Positions 53,385 to 63,944 of a stretch of 64,000 bases of DNA are shown piece after piece. The notes under the pieces were generated by a model that was not told the origin of the DNA, did no database searches, and was given only the letters and a program-made list of their open reading frames with translations. How positions within the stretch are numbered: the first letter of the stretch is position 1; each line of letters opens with the position of its first letter. The translations under genes and the position numbers were made by a program. This DNA comes from Flavobacteriales bacterium (GTDB taxonomy: Bacteria; Bacteroidota; Bacteroidia; Flavobacteriales; UBA7430): the NCBI GenBank assembly GCA_022425195.1, contig JAKMFX010000019.1, positions 1-64,000 of the forward strand, written 5' to 3'.

Positions 53385-54713
53385 TTATTTGAGGAGTTTA
53401 ATAATGTCTTGACCGTTCGCAAAAAGTAGCAAACCAACCAGAATCAAAAATCCTACGATTTGTGCGTATTCTAATAATTTATCTGAGGGTTTTCTGCCCG
53501 TGATCATCTCACCAATGAGGAACATTACGTGCCCACCATCTAAAGCCGGTATTGGAAGTATATTCATAAAGGCCAATACAATAGATAGGAAAGCTGTGAA
53601 ATTCCAAAAAGACTGCCAATCCCAAACGGGGGCAAACATTTTACCAATACTGATAAATCCTCCCATTCCTTTCCATGCTCCAGTTTCTGGATTCAGCATT
53701 AATTTCATTTGCTGCACGTATGAATCTAAGGTGCCTATTGCTCTCGACGTACCTGCTGGGAAAGACTCAAAAAACCCATATTCTTTTCTGTCGTAGTCAA
53801 TCAGTTCGTTAGCTGGAAGTGCGTATACTCCCATTTTAGCATCTGCACCCAAAGTCATATCATAGTGAAGCGTATCTCGATTTCGTAAAACAGAGATGCT
53901 TACCTCTTGATTTGCTAGACTTGGCAATTTATTGATGTAATCTGAAAAATACTGAGCCTCTTCACCGTTGATGGCAATAAACTGATCGCCAGCTTGAACT
54001 CCTGCCACTTCTGCTACAGAACCTTCACTAAACTTGTGGGCTATATAAGGTAAGGCAATATTTATAAAGCCATTCTTACTATTGCTCTCTATCAACTGCT
54101 CAATGATATTTGAAGGAATAGAAACTGACACCTTTTCACCCTTTCGATCAACGAGAACTTCGGTAGCTCCTGATATCAGAATGGCCTCTGGAACTTCGGC
54201 AAAATTCTCGTAGTATACGCCATCAATTTCCAGGATTTTATCCCCGTTTTGAAAGCCAATTTCCTTCGCCAAATCGGAACATTGAATACCGTATTTTACG
54301 TTTTCTGTTTTCAGATAAGCATCTCCCCAGGTGAATAAAATCATGGCATAAATAAACATCGCCAAAAGAACGTTTACGGCAACGCCGCCAACCATAATGA
54401 TCAGTCTTTGCCATGCTGGTTTAGATCTAAACTCCCATGGTTGTGGCTCTTTATTGAGATGTTCCTTATCCATAGACTCATCAATCATTCCAGATATTTT
54501 TACATACCCTCCCAAAGGCAACCAGCCGATACCGTATTCTGTTCCTCCTACCTTCTTCTTAAACAAAGAAAAATAAGGATCGAAGAATAAGTAGAATTTT
54601 TCAACGCGCGTCTTGAACAATTTAGCGGGAATAAAATGCCCCAATTCGTGCAAAACTATTAGTATGGAGAGGCTTAAAAAAAACTGTGCCGCCTGAATCA
54701 ATGTTTCAGTCAT
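53385..54713 (-). CDS. rseP: RIP zinc metalloprotease RseP
   Basis: RseP is a site-2 intramembrane protease that cleaves anti-sigma factors and clears signal peptide remnants. It has 442 residues. The zinc motif is HELGH (His22, Glu23, His26), near the N-terminus in a membrane helix. The third ligand lies in PIPALDGGHVMF, near the C-terminus. Two PDZ-like domains lie between (QNGDKILEIDG and VQAGDQFIAINGEEA). It starts four bases after dxr, a common rseP-dxr pairing. Confidence 0.92.
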   Translation of the reverse strand: MTETLIQAAQFFLSLSILIVLHELGHFIPAKLFKTRVEKFYLFFDPYFSLFKKKVGGTEYGIGWLPLGGYVKISGMIDESMDKEHLNKEPQPWEFRSKPAWQRLIIMVGGVAVNVLLAMFIYAMILFTWGDAYLKTENVKYGIQCSDLAKEIGFQNGDKILEIDGVYYENFAEVPEAILISGATEVLVDRKGEKVSVSIPSNIIEQLIESNSKNGFINIALPYIAHKFSEGSVAEVAGVQAGDQFIAINGEEAQYFSDYINKLPSLANQEVSISVLRNRDTLHYDMTLGADAKMGVYALPANELIDYDRKEYGFFESFPAGTSRAIGTLDSYVQQMKLMLNPETGAWKGMGGFISIGKMFAPVWDWQSFWNFTAFLSIVLAFMNILPIPALDGGHVMFLIGEMITGRKPSDKLLEYAQIVGFLILVGLLLFANGQDIIKLLK

Positions 54714-54717
54714 TGTA

Positions 54718-55869
54718 TTAAATCTTGTCGGTTGCTAATCTACGTGCTTCGGCGTCCGAAGCAATGTAATCTTCTAGTGAAGGTTGTTTGACAAATGTAC
54801 ATTTTTGTAACGTATCTGCAAGTACATCGGACATCTGTAAAAATCCTATTTTGTCATTCAGGAAAGCTTCAACCACAATCTCATTGGCAGCATTCAAAAC
54901 ACAAGGTATATTCCCACCTTTGTTGAGGGCATCATAAGCCAATTGTAAATTTCTGAACGTCTGTAAATCGGGTTGCTCAAAAGTCAAATTTGGGTAATCC
55001 ATAAAATTGAATCGTTCAAATGTATTCTGTAAACGATCTGGATAAGCCAAGGCGTATTGAATCGGTAATTTCATGTCTGGTAATCCCAACTGAGCTTTCA
55101 TAGAACCGTCTTCAAACTGAACCAAAGAATGAACGATCGATTGCGGATGAACGATAACTTCTATCTGCTCGGGCTTTAACCCAAACAACCACTTCGCTTC
55201 AATCACCTCTAAACCTTTATTCATCATGCTGGCAGAATCAATGGTGATTTTAGCTCCCATATCCCAATTGGGATGCTTCAAAGCTTGTGCTTTTGTGACG
55301 TTTGCCAGAGCGGTCCGATTCATCCCTCTAAAAGGGCCACCTGACGCGGTTAAGACTATTTTCTCAATGGGATTGTGAAACTCTCCTGCCAAACACTGAA
55401 AAATAGCAGAATGTTCAGAATCTACTGGGTAGATATTTACCCCTTTGGCCTTTGCTCTTTGGGTTACCAATTCTCCCGCAACTACGAGAGTCTCCTTATT
55501 TGCCAAAGCAATATTTTTACCCGCATCAATAGCAGCCAATGTGGGGATAAGGCCTGCATAACCAACCAGTGCGGTTAGAACTACATCTACAGAATCCATC
55601 TGAACGACTTGCGATAGAGCTTCATCACCCGCATAAACTTTTATAAAATGAGCATCTAAAGCTTCAAACACTTTTTCGTAATGTCGTTCGTCGCCAATAA
55701 CAACAGCATTGGGCTGATGAAGTAAGGCTTGTTCAATCAGTAAATCGGCATTACTGTGGGCTGTTAAAACCTCTACTTCAAAGTGTTCATTTTGCTCCAC
55801 AACAACGCTTAGTGCTTGCGTGCCTATAGAACCTGTAGAGCCTAATATAGCGAGGCGTTTTTTTGTCAT
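54718..55869 (-). CDS. dxr: 1-deoxy-D-xylulose 5-phosphate reductoisomerase
   Basis: Dxr (IspC) commits deoxyxylulose phosphate to isoprenoid synthesis by the MEP route. The NADPH motif is LGSTGSIGTQ at residues 9-18. The conserved LANKETLVVAGE, PVDSEHSAIFQCL, LTASGGPFRG and SMMNKGLEVIEA are all present. At 383 residues it is normal. Its product leads to the isoprenoids used by UppS in the same window. The ATG is five bases from a TATCTTTG box, so the mRNA is probably leaderless. Confidence 0.95.
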   Translation of the reverse strand: MTKKRLAILGSTGSIGTQALSVVVEQNEHFEVEVLTAHSNADLLIEQALLHQPNAVVIGDERHYEKVFEALDAHFIKVYAGDEALSQVVQMDSVDVVLTALVGYAGLIPTLAAIDAGKNIALANKETLVVAGELVTQRAKAKGVNIYPVDSEHSAIFQCLAGEFHNPIEKIVLTASGGPFRGMNRTALANVTKAQALKHPNWDMGAKITIDSASMMNKGLEVIEAKWLFGLKPEQIEVIVHPQSIVHSLVQFEDGSMKAQLGLPDMKLPIQYALAYPDRLQNTFERFNFMDYPNLTFEQPDLQTFRNLQLAYDALNKGGNIPCVLNAANEIVVEAFLNDKIGFLQMSDVLADTLQKCTFVKQPSLEDYIASDAEARRLATDKI

Positions 55870-55874
55870 AAGCG

Positions 55875-55901
55875 CAAAGATAATTATTTCGTAGTTGGCA
55901 A
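55875..55901 (-). promoter_or_regulatory. putative dxr promoter (TTG-N16-TATCTTTG)
   Basis: On the minus strand TTG (55899-55901) precedes TATCTTTG (55875-55882) by 16 bases, one short of the usual 17-23. The -7 box is five bases before the dxr ATG. Confidence 0.5.
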
Positions 55902-56040
55902 TGATTGTTTATTACAAAAAGCGGACCCGAGTCAACTTTTTAAAATAAATCGATCCGTATTTCAAGTTTTTTGACCTAAGCCCTTTCTTTCCAGAACGCA
56001 AAAGTCTGGTGTTTCTGATCAATAATTGGGAAAAGGCTCG

Positions 56041-56048
56041 TATTTTTG
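56041..56048 (+). promoter_or_regulatory. putative -7 box for hemACDEF
   Basis: TATTTTTG matches TAnnTTTG. It lies inside the 5' extension given by the ORF track and 22 bases before the preferred TTG start of hemA. Confidence 0.5.
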
Positions 56049-56070
56049 TGGGAATCAACGCACACAGGAT

Positions 56071-57306
56071 TTGAGTCAAACAAAGAATACATTTATCACG
56101 TTCGGAATCAGCCATTGGAAAACCCCAATTGACATCCGTGAGAAATTTAGTTTCAGCCCACAAGCTGTTGACCAAATACTTGAAGAGGCAAAGTCCTTAG
56201 GAGTAAGCTCTCTTTTCGTGGTGAGTACCTGTAACCGAGCTCAATTTTTTGCAAACAGTCACAACAGCTTCCTGCTCAAAGAGCTTTTTGTAAAATACAA
56301 TGAGGCCACACAAAAAGAGTTTGATTCCTATCATTTTCAACTTTCTGGAGACGATGCCGTACACCACCTTTTTGAATTATGCTGTGGTCTGGACTCCTTG
56401 ATGTTGGGTGATCTTCAAATCGTGAGTCAGGTAAAAGAAGCTGTGAAATACGCTTCCCAAAAAGAAATGCTAGACGGCTACACCCATCGATTGATGCAAT
56501 TCGTCATGCAGGCCTACAAAGATGTTCGAACAGATACCGCTATTAACGAAGGCCCTGCTTCAGTAGCACACGGAGCAATTCTATTCATCAAAGAACGCTA
56601 CAAAAGTCTGAGAGATAAAAAAATAGTACTGCTAGGAACCGGTGAGATAGGAGAAACTACAGCTAAAAATCTACTTAAGCACCCGCACAAAAAAATGGTT
56701 CTGATCAATCGCACGCGCTCCAAAGCAGAAGCCATTGCTGAGCCTCTAGGATACAGTGTTGCTAACATTGAAGACTTGAAAAAAGAATTGACGGATACGG
56801 ACATTCTAATTGTTGCCACAGGGGCGCCTAAATTCACCGTTGATTCAGAACACTTCAATACTTTGAACCACGAAATGTTACTGGTTGATTTGTCAGTACC
56901 CAGAAACATAGACCCTTCACTTGAGCAAAGAGAGGGTCTTGAGTTAATTGACATGGATCAACTGAATCATATCCAAGATGAAACGCTTGCCATGCGCCGC
57001 AAGAACATTCCAAAAGCGCGTACCATCATTAATCTTCACAAAAACGAGTTTTATGATTGGGTATTAATGCGCGATTTATCTCCCGTGATTCAGTCCCTGA
57101 GAGAAAAACTTCACCAATACCGTATCGATGAACTCGAACAGCAAAAATTTCGATTGACTTCAGACGAGGTGAAAAAAGCAGATAAGCTTACAACGAGTGT
57201 TGTAAACAAAATTGCCAATCAGGCAACAGAATACATAAAATTTAAATACCGACACTCAGACGAGGTGGTAAAGATGATTGAAGAAATGTTTAAACTTAAT
57301 CCATGA
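56071..57306 (+). CDS. hemA: glutamyl-tRNA reductase
   Basis: HemA reduces glutamyl-tRNA to glutamate-1-semialdehyde, the first step of C5 haem synthesis. The catalytic Cys54 is in VSTCNRAQFF. The substrate segment GLDSLMLGDLQIVSQVKEA and the NADPH motif VLLGTGEIGETTAKNL follow. No ATG or GTG exists before the conserved FGISHWKTPIDIREKF. The track's TTG at 56026 lies upstream of the promoter box, so I choose the TTG at 56071 (MSQTKNTFITFGIS). This gives 411 residues. Its end overlaps hemC by four bases. Confidence 0.9.
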   Translation: MSQTKNTFITFGISHWKTPIDIREKFSFSPQAVDQILEEAKSLGVSSLFVVSTCNRAQFFANSHNSFLLKELFVKYNEATQKEFDSYHFQLSGDDAVHHLFELCCGLDSLMLGDLQIVSQVKEAVKYASQKEMLDGYTHRLMQFVMQAYKDVRTDTAINEGPASVAHGAILFIKERYKSLRDKKIVLLGTGEIGETTAKNLLKHPHKKMVLINRTRSKAEAIAEPLGYSVANIEDLKKELTDTDILIVATGAPKFTVDSEHFNTLNHEMLLVDLSVPRNIDPSLEQREGLELIDMDQLNHIQDETLAMRRKNIPKARTIINLHKNEFYDWVLMRDLSPVIQSLREKLHQYRIDELEQQKFRLTSDEVKKADKLTTSVVNKIANQATEYIKFKYRHSDEVVKMIEEMFKLNP

Positions 57307-58223
57307 TTCGTATAGGGACTCGAAAAAGCAAATTGGCTTTGTGGCAAGCCCACAAAGTACAAGAGGAGCTCCAAGCCTTAGGAAGCTCTTCCGAATTGAT
57401 ATTGATTGAGTCGGAAGGTGACAAAGTCCTTGATACTCCACTTCCACTCATGGGTGGAAAAGGGGTTTTTACCAAGGCCCTAGATGATGCGCTGATTGAG
57501 GGCAAAATAGATATTGCTGTGCACTCACACAAAGACATTCCAACAGACTTACCCGAAGGAATTTCTTTGTGTTCTGTAATGGAAAGAGGAAACCCTTTTG
57601 ATGTATTGGTGGTGAGAGAGAACAGTAATTTCTTAAATGATGAAAATTATTCTGGCTTAATTGCAACAAGCTCCAATCGAAGAAGGTCGCAATGGATAGA
57701 TCGCTATGAAAAACACCGCACCTGCGACATTAGAGGAAACGTCCAGACACGCATCAAAAAGTTGAGAAGTAGCGAATGGGACGCAGCTATTTTTGCTGCT
57801 GCAGGTCTAGAGCGTCTGGAACTTGAGCACGAAATTGCAGTGGTACTAGATTGGATGATTCCTGCTCCCGCTCAAGGGGCTGTTGCTGTCGTTTGCAGAG
57901 AAGATGATCATTCCACAGCAAGTATTTGCAGAGGATTTCACGACAAAGAAACAGCTTTGTGCACCCAGATAGAAAGAGATTTTTTAAATCGCCTCAATGG
58001 TGGTTGCTCTGCGCCCATTGGGGCTTATGCCAAAATTGAAGAGGGGATCTTAAAGCTTCACGCCTTGGTGATGGACCCGAATGCTGAAGTCAAAATTGAA
58101 GTAAAATTAGAAAAGGATGCGCTACTTGCGCACAATTTAGGCGTTGAAGCCGCTCAACATGCTTTGAAGAGAGGGGCGAAAGAGATCATCGACAAACTTC
58201 CGAAGGAAAAGCGACTACACTAG
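57303..58223 (+). CDS. hemC: porphobilinogen deaminase (hydroxymethylbilane synthase)
   Basis: HemC joins four porphobilinogens into hydroxymethylbilane. The N-terminal IGTRKSKLALWQAHKV, AVHSHKDIPTDLPEG, RRSQWIDRY and RGNVQTRIKKL carry the substrate-binding Arg and Asp residues. The dipyrromethane cofactor Cys lies in LNGGCSAPIGAYA. At 306 residues it is normal. It overlaps hemA (ATGA) and its stop touches the ATG of hemD. Confidence 0.94.
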   Translation: MIRIGTRKSKLALWQAHKVQEELQALGSSSELILIESEGDKVLDTPLPLMGGKGVFTKALDDALIEGKIDIAVHSHKDIPTDLPEGISLCSVMERGNPFDVLVVRENSNFLNDENYSGLIATSSNRRRSQWIDRYEKHRTCDIRGNVQTRIKKLRSSEWDAAIFAAAGLERLELEHEIAVVLDWMIPAPAQGAVAVVCREDDHSTASICRGFHDKETALCTQIERDFLNRLNGGCSAPIGAYAKIEEGILKLHALVMDPNAEVKIEVKLEKDALLAHNLGVEAAQHALKRGAKEIIDKLPKEKRLH

Positions 58224-58886
58224 ATGAATCAAAAAGGGCAAATATGGATGACGAAATCGCTCAACGAGCGGCAACGCGCCTATGCGCAATCTTTGGAGCT
58301 TAACATTCATGAAGTTCCGCTAACACGCATCAAATATTTAGAGCACCCCAAAGACATCGCGAACTCGGAAGCATGGGTTTTTACCAGCCAAAATGCAGTA
58401 CAACATTTAAAGCAATCCCATTTCAAGGGGAACATATATGTATCTGGCAAGCAAACTGCAGATGCCCTGAAAGAAAAAGGTTTTGAAACCAAATGCGGTG
58501 ATTCAGAAACCGCATTGAGTTTGGCCGAAACAATCGTTAAAGATGGTGTTCAGTCCGCCCTCTTTTTTTGCGGTAACATCCGCCGAAATGAATTGCCACA
58601 ATACCTAGCGAAAAATGGAGTTCAATTGAAAGAAGAAGTGGTTTATCATACTTTGTTAGAACCTGAAACCATTCCGGCCCAAGAAGGGGACGCGCTCTTT
58701 TTTATGAGCCCATCCGCAGTAGAGTCATATGCCATGATAAACAGCTTTAACCCTGAGTTTAACTACTATAGTATTGGTGAAACTACGGCTCACTTGCTTC
58801 GCAGGAAAGGCGTGCAAAAAATTAACACATCAACAGACGCTTCTTTCGAAGCCATGATTAAACAATACACAACAGAAAATAAGTAA
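58224..58886 (+). CDS. hemD: uroporphyrinogen-III synthase
   Basis: HemD cyclises hydroxymethylbilane to uroporphyrinogen III. The family is poorly conserved, but several features fit: 220 residues, the two-lobe pattern, the [12 protein letters not shown] segment, [15 protein letters not shown], the [10 protein letters not shown] block and the final [12 protein letters not shown]. Position directly between hemC and hemE makes the assignment secure. The ATG follows the hemC stop with no gap. Confidence 0.9.
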   Translation: MNQKGQIWMTKSLNERQRAYAQSLELNIHEVPLTRIKYLEHPKDIANSEAWVFTSQNAVQHLKQSHFKGNIYVSGKQTADALKEKGFETKCGDSETALSLAETIVKDGVQSALFFCGNIRRNELPQYLAKNGVQLKEEVVYHTLLEPETIPAQEGDALFFMSPSAVESYAMINSFNPEFNYYSIGETTAHLLRRKGVQKINTSTDASFEAMIKQYTTENK

Positions 58887-58887
58887 T

Positions 58888-59916
58888 ATGGAGTTTCCTG
58901 AATTAAAAAACGATCTCTTACTAAGAGCTTTAAAAGGTGAAACGGTAGAAAGACCACCCGTATGGATGATGCGCCAAGCGGGAAGATTTCTCCCTGACTA
59001 CAGAGTTTTAAGAGAAAAATACACCTTCTTCGAACGTTGTGAGACCCCTCACCTGGTTTCTGAAATCACCACCATGCCCATCTGGCAAGTTGGAACCGAT
59101 GCTGCCATTTTATTCTCAGACATATTAGTCGTGCCTATGGCTATGGGATATCATGTGGATATGGTTCCAGGCGTAGGGCCTCGTCTGCCAAAAACTGTAA
59201 AGACGCTTGCAGATGCAGAAGCCATTGAGATACCTGACGTTCATGAAACTCTCGGGTATGTCATGGCAGGAATCCAACAAACACGAATGGACTTGAAAGG
59301 AGAAGTTCCCCTAATCGGATTTGCTGGAGCTCCCTGGACACTTCTCTGTTATATGGTTCAAGGAAAAGGTTCTAAGGACTTTTCAGAGGCCAAACGTTTT
59401 TGCTTTGAGCAGCCAGAAGCGGCAAAGCTATTACTGCAAAAAATCACTGATACGACCATAGCATATATGAAAGCTCAGATTGATGCCGGTGCGCAAGCCT
59501 TTCAACTTTTCGACTCTTGGGCAGGCTTGTTAAGCCCTGACGACTTTATGGAATTTGCCTACCCCTATTTGAAGCAAATTGTGGCCGAATGCACGGTCCC
59601 TAATATCTTGTTTGCTAAGGGCTCTTGGTATGCTTTGGAGGAACTCAAGGCTACAGGTGCCAATGGTATTGGAATTGATTGGGCAGTGACGCCTGAAATG
59701 GCAAGGAAAGTTTTAGGTCATGACGTTACCATTCAGGGGAATTTTGATCCTTCCAGGTTGTACGCTCCTATTCCTAGGATTGAAAAATGGGCAAAGGAAA
59801 TGATTGACCGATTTGGAAAAGATCGATACATTGTAAATCTCGGACACGGCATTCTACCAGATGTTCCCGTTGACCATGCCAGAGCATTTATAAATGCGGT
59901 TAAAAATTATAGTTAA
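58888..59916 (+). CDS. hemE: uroporphyrinogen decarboxylase
   Basis: HemE removes four carboxyl groups to give coproporphyrinogen III. The signature [17 protein letters not shown] contains the substrate-binding Arg residues. [18 protein letters not shown] carries the catalytic Asp, and [18 protein letters not shown] is conserved. The later [13 protein letters not shown] and [11 protein letters not shown] are complete. At 342 residues it is normal. It follows hemD by one base. Confidence 0.95.
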   Translation: MEFPELKNDLLLRALKGETVERPPVWMMRQAGRFLPDYRVLREKYTFFERCETPHLVSEITTMPIWQVGTDAAILFSDILVVPMAMGYHVDMVPGVGPRLPKTVKTLADAEAIEIPDVHETLGYVMAGIQQTRMDLKGEVPLIGFAGAPWTLLCYMVQGKGSKDFSEAKRFCFEQPEAAKLLLQKITDTTIAYMKAQIDAGAQAFQLFDSWAGLLSPDDFMEFAYPYLKQIVAECTVPNILFAKGSWYALEELKATGANGIGIDWAVTPEMARKVLGHDVTIQGNFDPSRLYAPIPRIEKWAKEMIDRFGKDRYIVNLGHGILPDVPVDHARAFINAVKNYS

Positions 59917-60825
59917 ATGAACATCAAAGAGACATTTACCAAACATCTTTTCGATTTACAAGATCGCATTTGCCTGGCTTTGGAAAAAGCTGATGGCGAA
60001 GCCAAGTTTATTGAAGATGCTTGGGAAAGACCTGGCGGCGGAGGTGGTAAAACTCGTGTGATTGCCAATGGTCATGTCATAGAAAAAGGGGGCGTCAACA
60101 CCTCCATTGTTCACGGTAATCTACCGGATGTGTTCAAAGAGAAATTTGGTGTGAGCGACGCACATTTTTACGCTTGTGGCTTGTCATTAGTGATTCATCC
60201 GGAAAGCCCTAAAATTCCTACCGTTCATGCTAACTGGCGATATTTTGAAATGTACGACGGAGCAGGTCAAATTGTGAAACAATGGTTTGGTGGTGGATCT
60301 GACCTTACTCCTTATTATTTGGTAGATGAAGACGCTATTCATTTCCATCAAGTCATGAAAAATATGTGCGATAAGCACAACAGCAATTACTATCCAGAAT
60401 TTAAAAAAGCTTGCGACGCTTATTTCTTCAACAGTCACAGAGACGAAACACGAGGTGTTGGAGGTATCTTTTATGACTACATGCAAGAAGATGAGAACAT
60501 GAGTTGGGAGCAACTCTTAAACTTTCAGTTGGATGCTGGAGACTGCTTTATCGAAGCTTATCTTCCTCTTGTTGAAAAGCACAAAGATGATTCGTATAAT
60601 GATGAGGAGAAATACTGGCAAGAGATTCGTCGAGGTCGCTACGTAGAATTCAATCTACTCCATGACCGAGGCACCCATTTCGGCATCAAAACCAAAGGAA
60701 GGACAGAATCTATTTTAATGAGCCTGCCGGCGAAGGTTCGATGGGATTACAATTTCCAAGTCCAAGAAGGATCTGAAGAGGCGAAATTGATTGATGTCCT
60801 AATGAATCCAAAAGATTGGGTCTAG
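59917..60825 (+). CDS. hemF: coproporphyrinogen III oxidase, oxygen-dependent
   Basis: HemF uses O2 to decarboxylate coproporphyrinogen III to protoporphyrinogen IX. It has 302 residues. GVNTSIVHGNLPDVF, SLVIHPESPKIPTVHANWRYFE, WFGGGSDLTPYY and RRGRYVEFNLLHDRGTHFGI are signature segments. Being oxygen-dependent, it points to aerobic life. It starts directly after the hemE stop. hemB and hemL are not part of the cluster. Confidence 0.95.
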   Translation: MNIKETFTKHLFDLQDRICLALEKADGEAKFIEDAWERPGGGGGKTRVIANGHVIEKGGVNTSIVHGNLPDVFKEKFGVSDAHFYACGLSLVIHPESPKIPTVHANWRYFEMYDGAGQIVKQWFGGGSDLTPYYLVDEDAIHFHQVMKNMCDKHNSNYYPEFKKACDAYFFNSHRDETRGVGGIFYDYMQEDENMSWEQLLNFQLDAGDCFIEAYLPLVEKHKDDSYNDEEKYWQEIRRGRYVEFNLLHDRGTHFGIKTKGRTESILMSLPAKVRWDYNFQVQEGSEEAKLIDVLMNPKDWV

Positions 60826-60913
60826 ATGAACCTTATCATTTACTTAAATAAAGAAGTCCCCCCACAATGTGAGAGGACCCTGCATTCGTAGCACAAACAA
60901 TCTTCAAAGATTT

Positions 60914-63697
60914 TTAGACTACAATATTGATGATCTTTTTAGGTACGATGATCACTTTTTTAGGTGACTTCCCATCCAAGTAATGAACTGACTTTTCGTG
61001 GGCCAAGATTTGTTTCTCAATCTCAGCCCTATCCATATCCAATGGGTACTCCACCTTAAAACGCATCTTTCCATTGAAAGAGACCGGATACAAATGCGAA
61101 CGCTCTACCAAATGAGAGGCATCAAATGATGGAAAATCTTGATACGTAACTCCATCTGTATGTCCTAACTGCTCCCACAATTCCTCGGCAATATGAGGGG
61201 CATAAGAAGAGATCAAAACGACTAGCGGTTCCAGAATAGATCGCTTATTACACTTTTGAGCGGTTAATTCATTAACACAAACCATAAAGGTACTTACGGT
61301 CGTGTTGAAAGAAAAAGCTTCAATATCCTCAGCAACTTTCTTAATGGTTTTGTGGAGTATTTTCAACTCCTCTTTTGACGGGGCGTCATCAGAAATCAAG
61401 AAGTTCCCTTCCTCGTTATGGAACAAACGCCAAAGCCTACGTAGGAAGTTATTTACACCTGAGATCCCATTGGTGTTCCACGGTTTAAACTGCTCCAGTG
61501 GCCCCAAAAACATCTCGTACATTCTCAGTGTATCGGCGCCATACTTCTCTACAATTAAGTCTGGACTAACTACGTTAAACTTTGACTTGGACATCTTCTC
61601 TACTTCGGCTCCACATTTGTAAACCCCCTCTTCAAGAATGAATTCAGCATCGCTAAAATCTGTACGCCATGCTTTGAAAGCCGCTACATCTAAAATATCA
61701 TTCTCTACCATGTTCACATCTGCGTGGATGGCGGTTGTTTCATACTGATCTTTAAGGCCGGATGAGACAAAGGTGTTGGTATCCTTTATGCGATATACAA
61801 AGTTCGAACGACCCAATATCATCCCTTGATTGATCATTTTTTTGAAAGGCTCTTGCTCAGATACAAAACCTCTGTCAAACAAAAATTTCATCCAAAAACG
61901 TGAATACAACAAGTGACCTGTTGCATGCTCTGATCCTCCGATGTATAAATCTACATTTCTCCAATACGACTCAGCTTCTTTCGATACAAATGCACCCTCG
62001 TTGGTAGCATCCATATAGCGCAAGAAATACCAAGACGAACCGGCCCAACCGGGCATCGTATTCGTTTCTATGGCACTCCCCTCAGCAGTCTCCCAATTTT
62101 GTGCTCTGGCCAATGGTGGCTCTCCATCTTCCGTAGGTAAGTATTTCTCTACCTCCGGCAAAGTCAGTGGAAGATCTGTGTCCGCCATTGCTTTTGGTAA
62201 TCCATCTTCAAAATAAATTGGGAAAGGCTCTCCCCAATACCGCTGACGAGAAAATATAGCATCACGAATTCGGTATTGAATCTTTCCATAGCCAATCCCT
62301 TTTTCTTCAATCTTCTCAATAATGAGTCGCGTTGCTTCTTGAACTTCCAATCCATCCAAAAATTCTGAATTTAAGATCGTACCCACTTTACCGTCATGTG
62401 ATTCATGAGGTAAATTACCTCCAGAGATGACTTGAAGAAGTGGTAAATCAAAGTGCTTTGCAAAAGCAAAATCACGAGTGTCGTGAGCTGGAACAGCCAT
62501 TACGGCCCCTGTTCCATAACTTGCCAACACATAATCTCCTATCCAAACTGGAATTTTAGCTCCCGTGAAAGGATTTTTTACATAGGCCCCTGTAAATTGT
62601 CCTGAAACGGTTTTCACGTCTGACATACGATCGCGCTCAGAACGTTTTTTTGTCTCATCAATATATTCCTGAACGGAATCTTTGTATTCAGCAGTTGTTA
62701 TCTTCGATACATATTCGTGCTCTGGCGCAAGCGTCATGTAGGACACGCCAAAAATGGTATCCGGTCGCGTCGTAAACACCTCAATTTCAAGATTTTCATC
62801 ACCAGATAAGGCATCACTTTCGAGTTCAAATCGAATGGAGGCTCCCTCGGATCGCCCAATCCAATTTCTTTGTTGTTCTTTTATCGCATCCGTCCAATCT
62901 ACAGCATCCAATCCGTCCAACAAACGTTGAGCATATGCTGTAATTCGCATGGACCACTGCATCATTCTTTTTTGAACGACAGGGTGGCCTCCCCTTTCAG
63001 ACAAGCCATCTTTGACCTCATCATTTGCCAAAACAGTCCCCAATTCAGCGCACCAGTTGACCATTGTTTCCGAACGAAAAGCCAATCGGTAGGCCAATAA
63101 AATTTCTTCCTGCTCTTTTGCTGTTTTTGAAAGCCACTCTTCGGAAGTAAAGACTTTTGTCTCATCACATTCCGCTTTCACAGAAGCATTACCCTCTTTT
63201 GCAAAGCGCTCAATCAAAGTCTCAATTGGCTTCGCTTGATCTTCATCCTTACAATACCATGAATTAAAAACTTGCTTAAAAATCCATTGGGTCCACTTGT
63301 AATAATTGGGTTCAGAAGTTCGCACCTCTCTATCCCAATCAAATGAAAATCCAATCTTATCCATTTGCTCACGATATCGGGCAATGTTTTTTTCTGTCGT
63401 TATCGCAGGGTGTTGTCCCGTCTGAATTGCGTACTGCTCTGCGGGCAAACCAAATGAATCATAACCCATTGGATGCAACACATTATAACCTTTCAAACGT
63501 TTGTAACGTGCATAAATATCAGATGCAATATAGCCTAGGGGATGACCAACATGAAGTCCAGCACCCGATGGATAAGGAAACATATCCAAAACATAATATT
63601 TGGGTTTGTCAGAATTCGCCTCTACTTGAAAGGTTTTTTCTTTTGCCCAACGCTTTCTCCACTTATCTTCTATGCTGTTAAAATTGTACTCTGCCAT
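60914..63697 (-). CDS. leuS: leucyl-tRNA synthetase
   Basis: LeuRS charges tRNA-Leu and edits misacylated tRNA. It is a class I enzyme of 927 residues. The HIGH motif is HVGH (49-52) in [18 protein letters not shown]. The editing domain contains [15 protein letters not shown] and [15 protein letters not shown] ([14 protein letters not shown]) is near residue 702. It is somewhat longer than E. coli LeuRS (860) because of an insert before the KMSKS loop, as in Bacteroidetes. A TATCTTTG box lies about 54 bases upstream. Confidence 0.95.
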   Translation of the reverse strand: MAEYNFNSIEDKWRKRWAKEKTFQVEANSDKPKYYVLDMFPYPSGAGLHVGHPLGYIASDIYARYKRLKGYNVLHPMGYDSFGLPAEQYAIQTGQHPAITTEKNIARYREQMDKIGFSFDWDREVRTSEPNYYKWTQWIFKQVFNSWYCKDEDQAKPIETLIERFAKEGNASVKAECDETKVFTSEEWLSKTAKEQEEILLAYRLAFRSETMVNWCAELGTVLANDEVKDGLSERGGHPVVQKRMMQWSMRITAYAQRLLDGLDAVDWTDAIKEQQRNWIGRSEGASIRFELESDALSGDENLEIEVFTTRPDTIFGVSYMTLAPEHEYVSKITTAEYKDSVQEYIDETKKRSERDRMSDVKTVSGQFTGAYVKNPFTGAKIPVWIGDYVLASYGTGAVMAVPAHDTRDFAFAKHFDLPLLQVISGGNLPHESHDGKVGTILNSEFLDGLEVQEATRLIIEKIEEKGIGYGKIQYRIRDAIFSRQRYWGEPFPIYFEDGLPKAMADTDLPLTLPEVEKYLPTEDGEPPLARAQNWETAEGSAIETNTMPGWAGSSWYFLRYMDATNEGAFVSKEAESYWRNVDLYIGGSEHATGHLLYSRFWMKFLFDRGFVSEQEPFKKMINQGMILGRSNFVYRIKDTNTFVSSGLKDQYETTAIHADVNMVENDILDVAAFKAWRTDFSDAEFILEEGVYKCGAEVEKMSKSKFNVVSPDLIVEKYGADTLRMYEMFLGPLEQFKPWNTNGISGVNNFLRRLWRLFHNEEGNFLISDDAPSKEELKILHKTIKKVAEDIEAFSFNTTVSTFMVCVNELTAQKCNKRSILEPLVVLISSYAPHIAEELWEQLGHTDGVTYQDFPSFDASHLVERSHLYPVSFNGKMRFKVEYPLDMDRAEIEKQILAHEKSVHYLDGKSPKKVIIVPKKIINIVV

Positions 63698-63750
63698 AAT
63701 TCCTAATCTGCAAGTTTACAAGACCTTAGCAGGCCTTTTTTTGAGAGGGG

Positions 63751-63758
63751 CAAAGATA
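63751..63758 (-). promoter_or_regulatory. putative -7 box of leuS
   Basis: TATCTTTG on the minus strand matches TAnnTTTG. The ~50-base leader shows no leucine-rich leader peptide. Confidence 0.5.
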
Positions 63759-63805
63759 GGATTTTTACGTTAAATGAAATGTGATTAGCAGGTAAATGGT
63801 CATTA

Positions 63806-63813
63806 TACATTTG
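63806..63813 (+). promoter_or_regulatory. possible -7 box upstream of dnaG
   Basis: TACATTTG followed by CA matches TAnnTTTG but lies 131 bases before the dnaG start. The stretch 63814-63944 contains only very short ORFs and no clear structure. Confidence 0.3.
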
Positions 63814-63944
63814 CAATCATTCGCAGTTGAGGTTCACCAGATGAAAACCTGATGAAGAACAAAATTTTATCGAACAGATCCGTGATGATATAAGGCAACA
63901 AACAATAACTAATTTTAGTATTTTAGCTATCTAAATCCGAAGCA

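Noticed and set aside
55912-56175. 87-residue minus-strand ORF over the hemA start
   Set aside because: It overlaps the conserved hemA N-terminus and the dxr upstream region; no motif or plausible start.
60852-60912. Weak hairpins between hemF and leuS
   Set aside because: The GTCC/GGAC arms have a large internal loop, and AATCT/AGATT is only 5 bp and overlaps the leuS stop.
63698-63750. Leucine attenuator upstream of leuS
   Set aside because: The leader has no ORF with Leu runs and no terminator/antiterminator pair comparable to the trp leader.
63850-63895. Very short ORF (MKNKILSNRSVMI) between leuS and dnaG
   Set aside because: Thirteen codons with no special composition and no nearby structure; likely chance.
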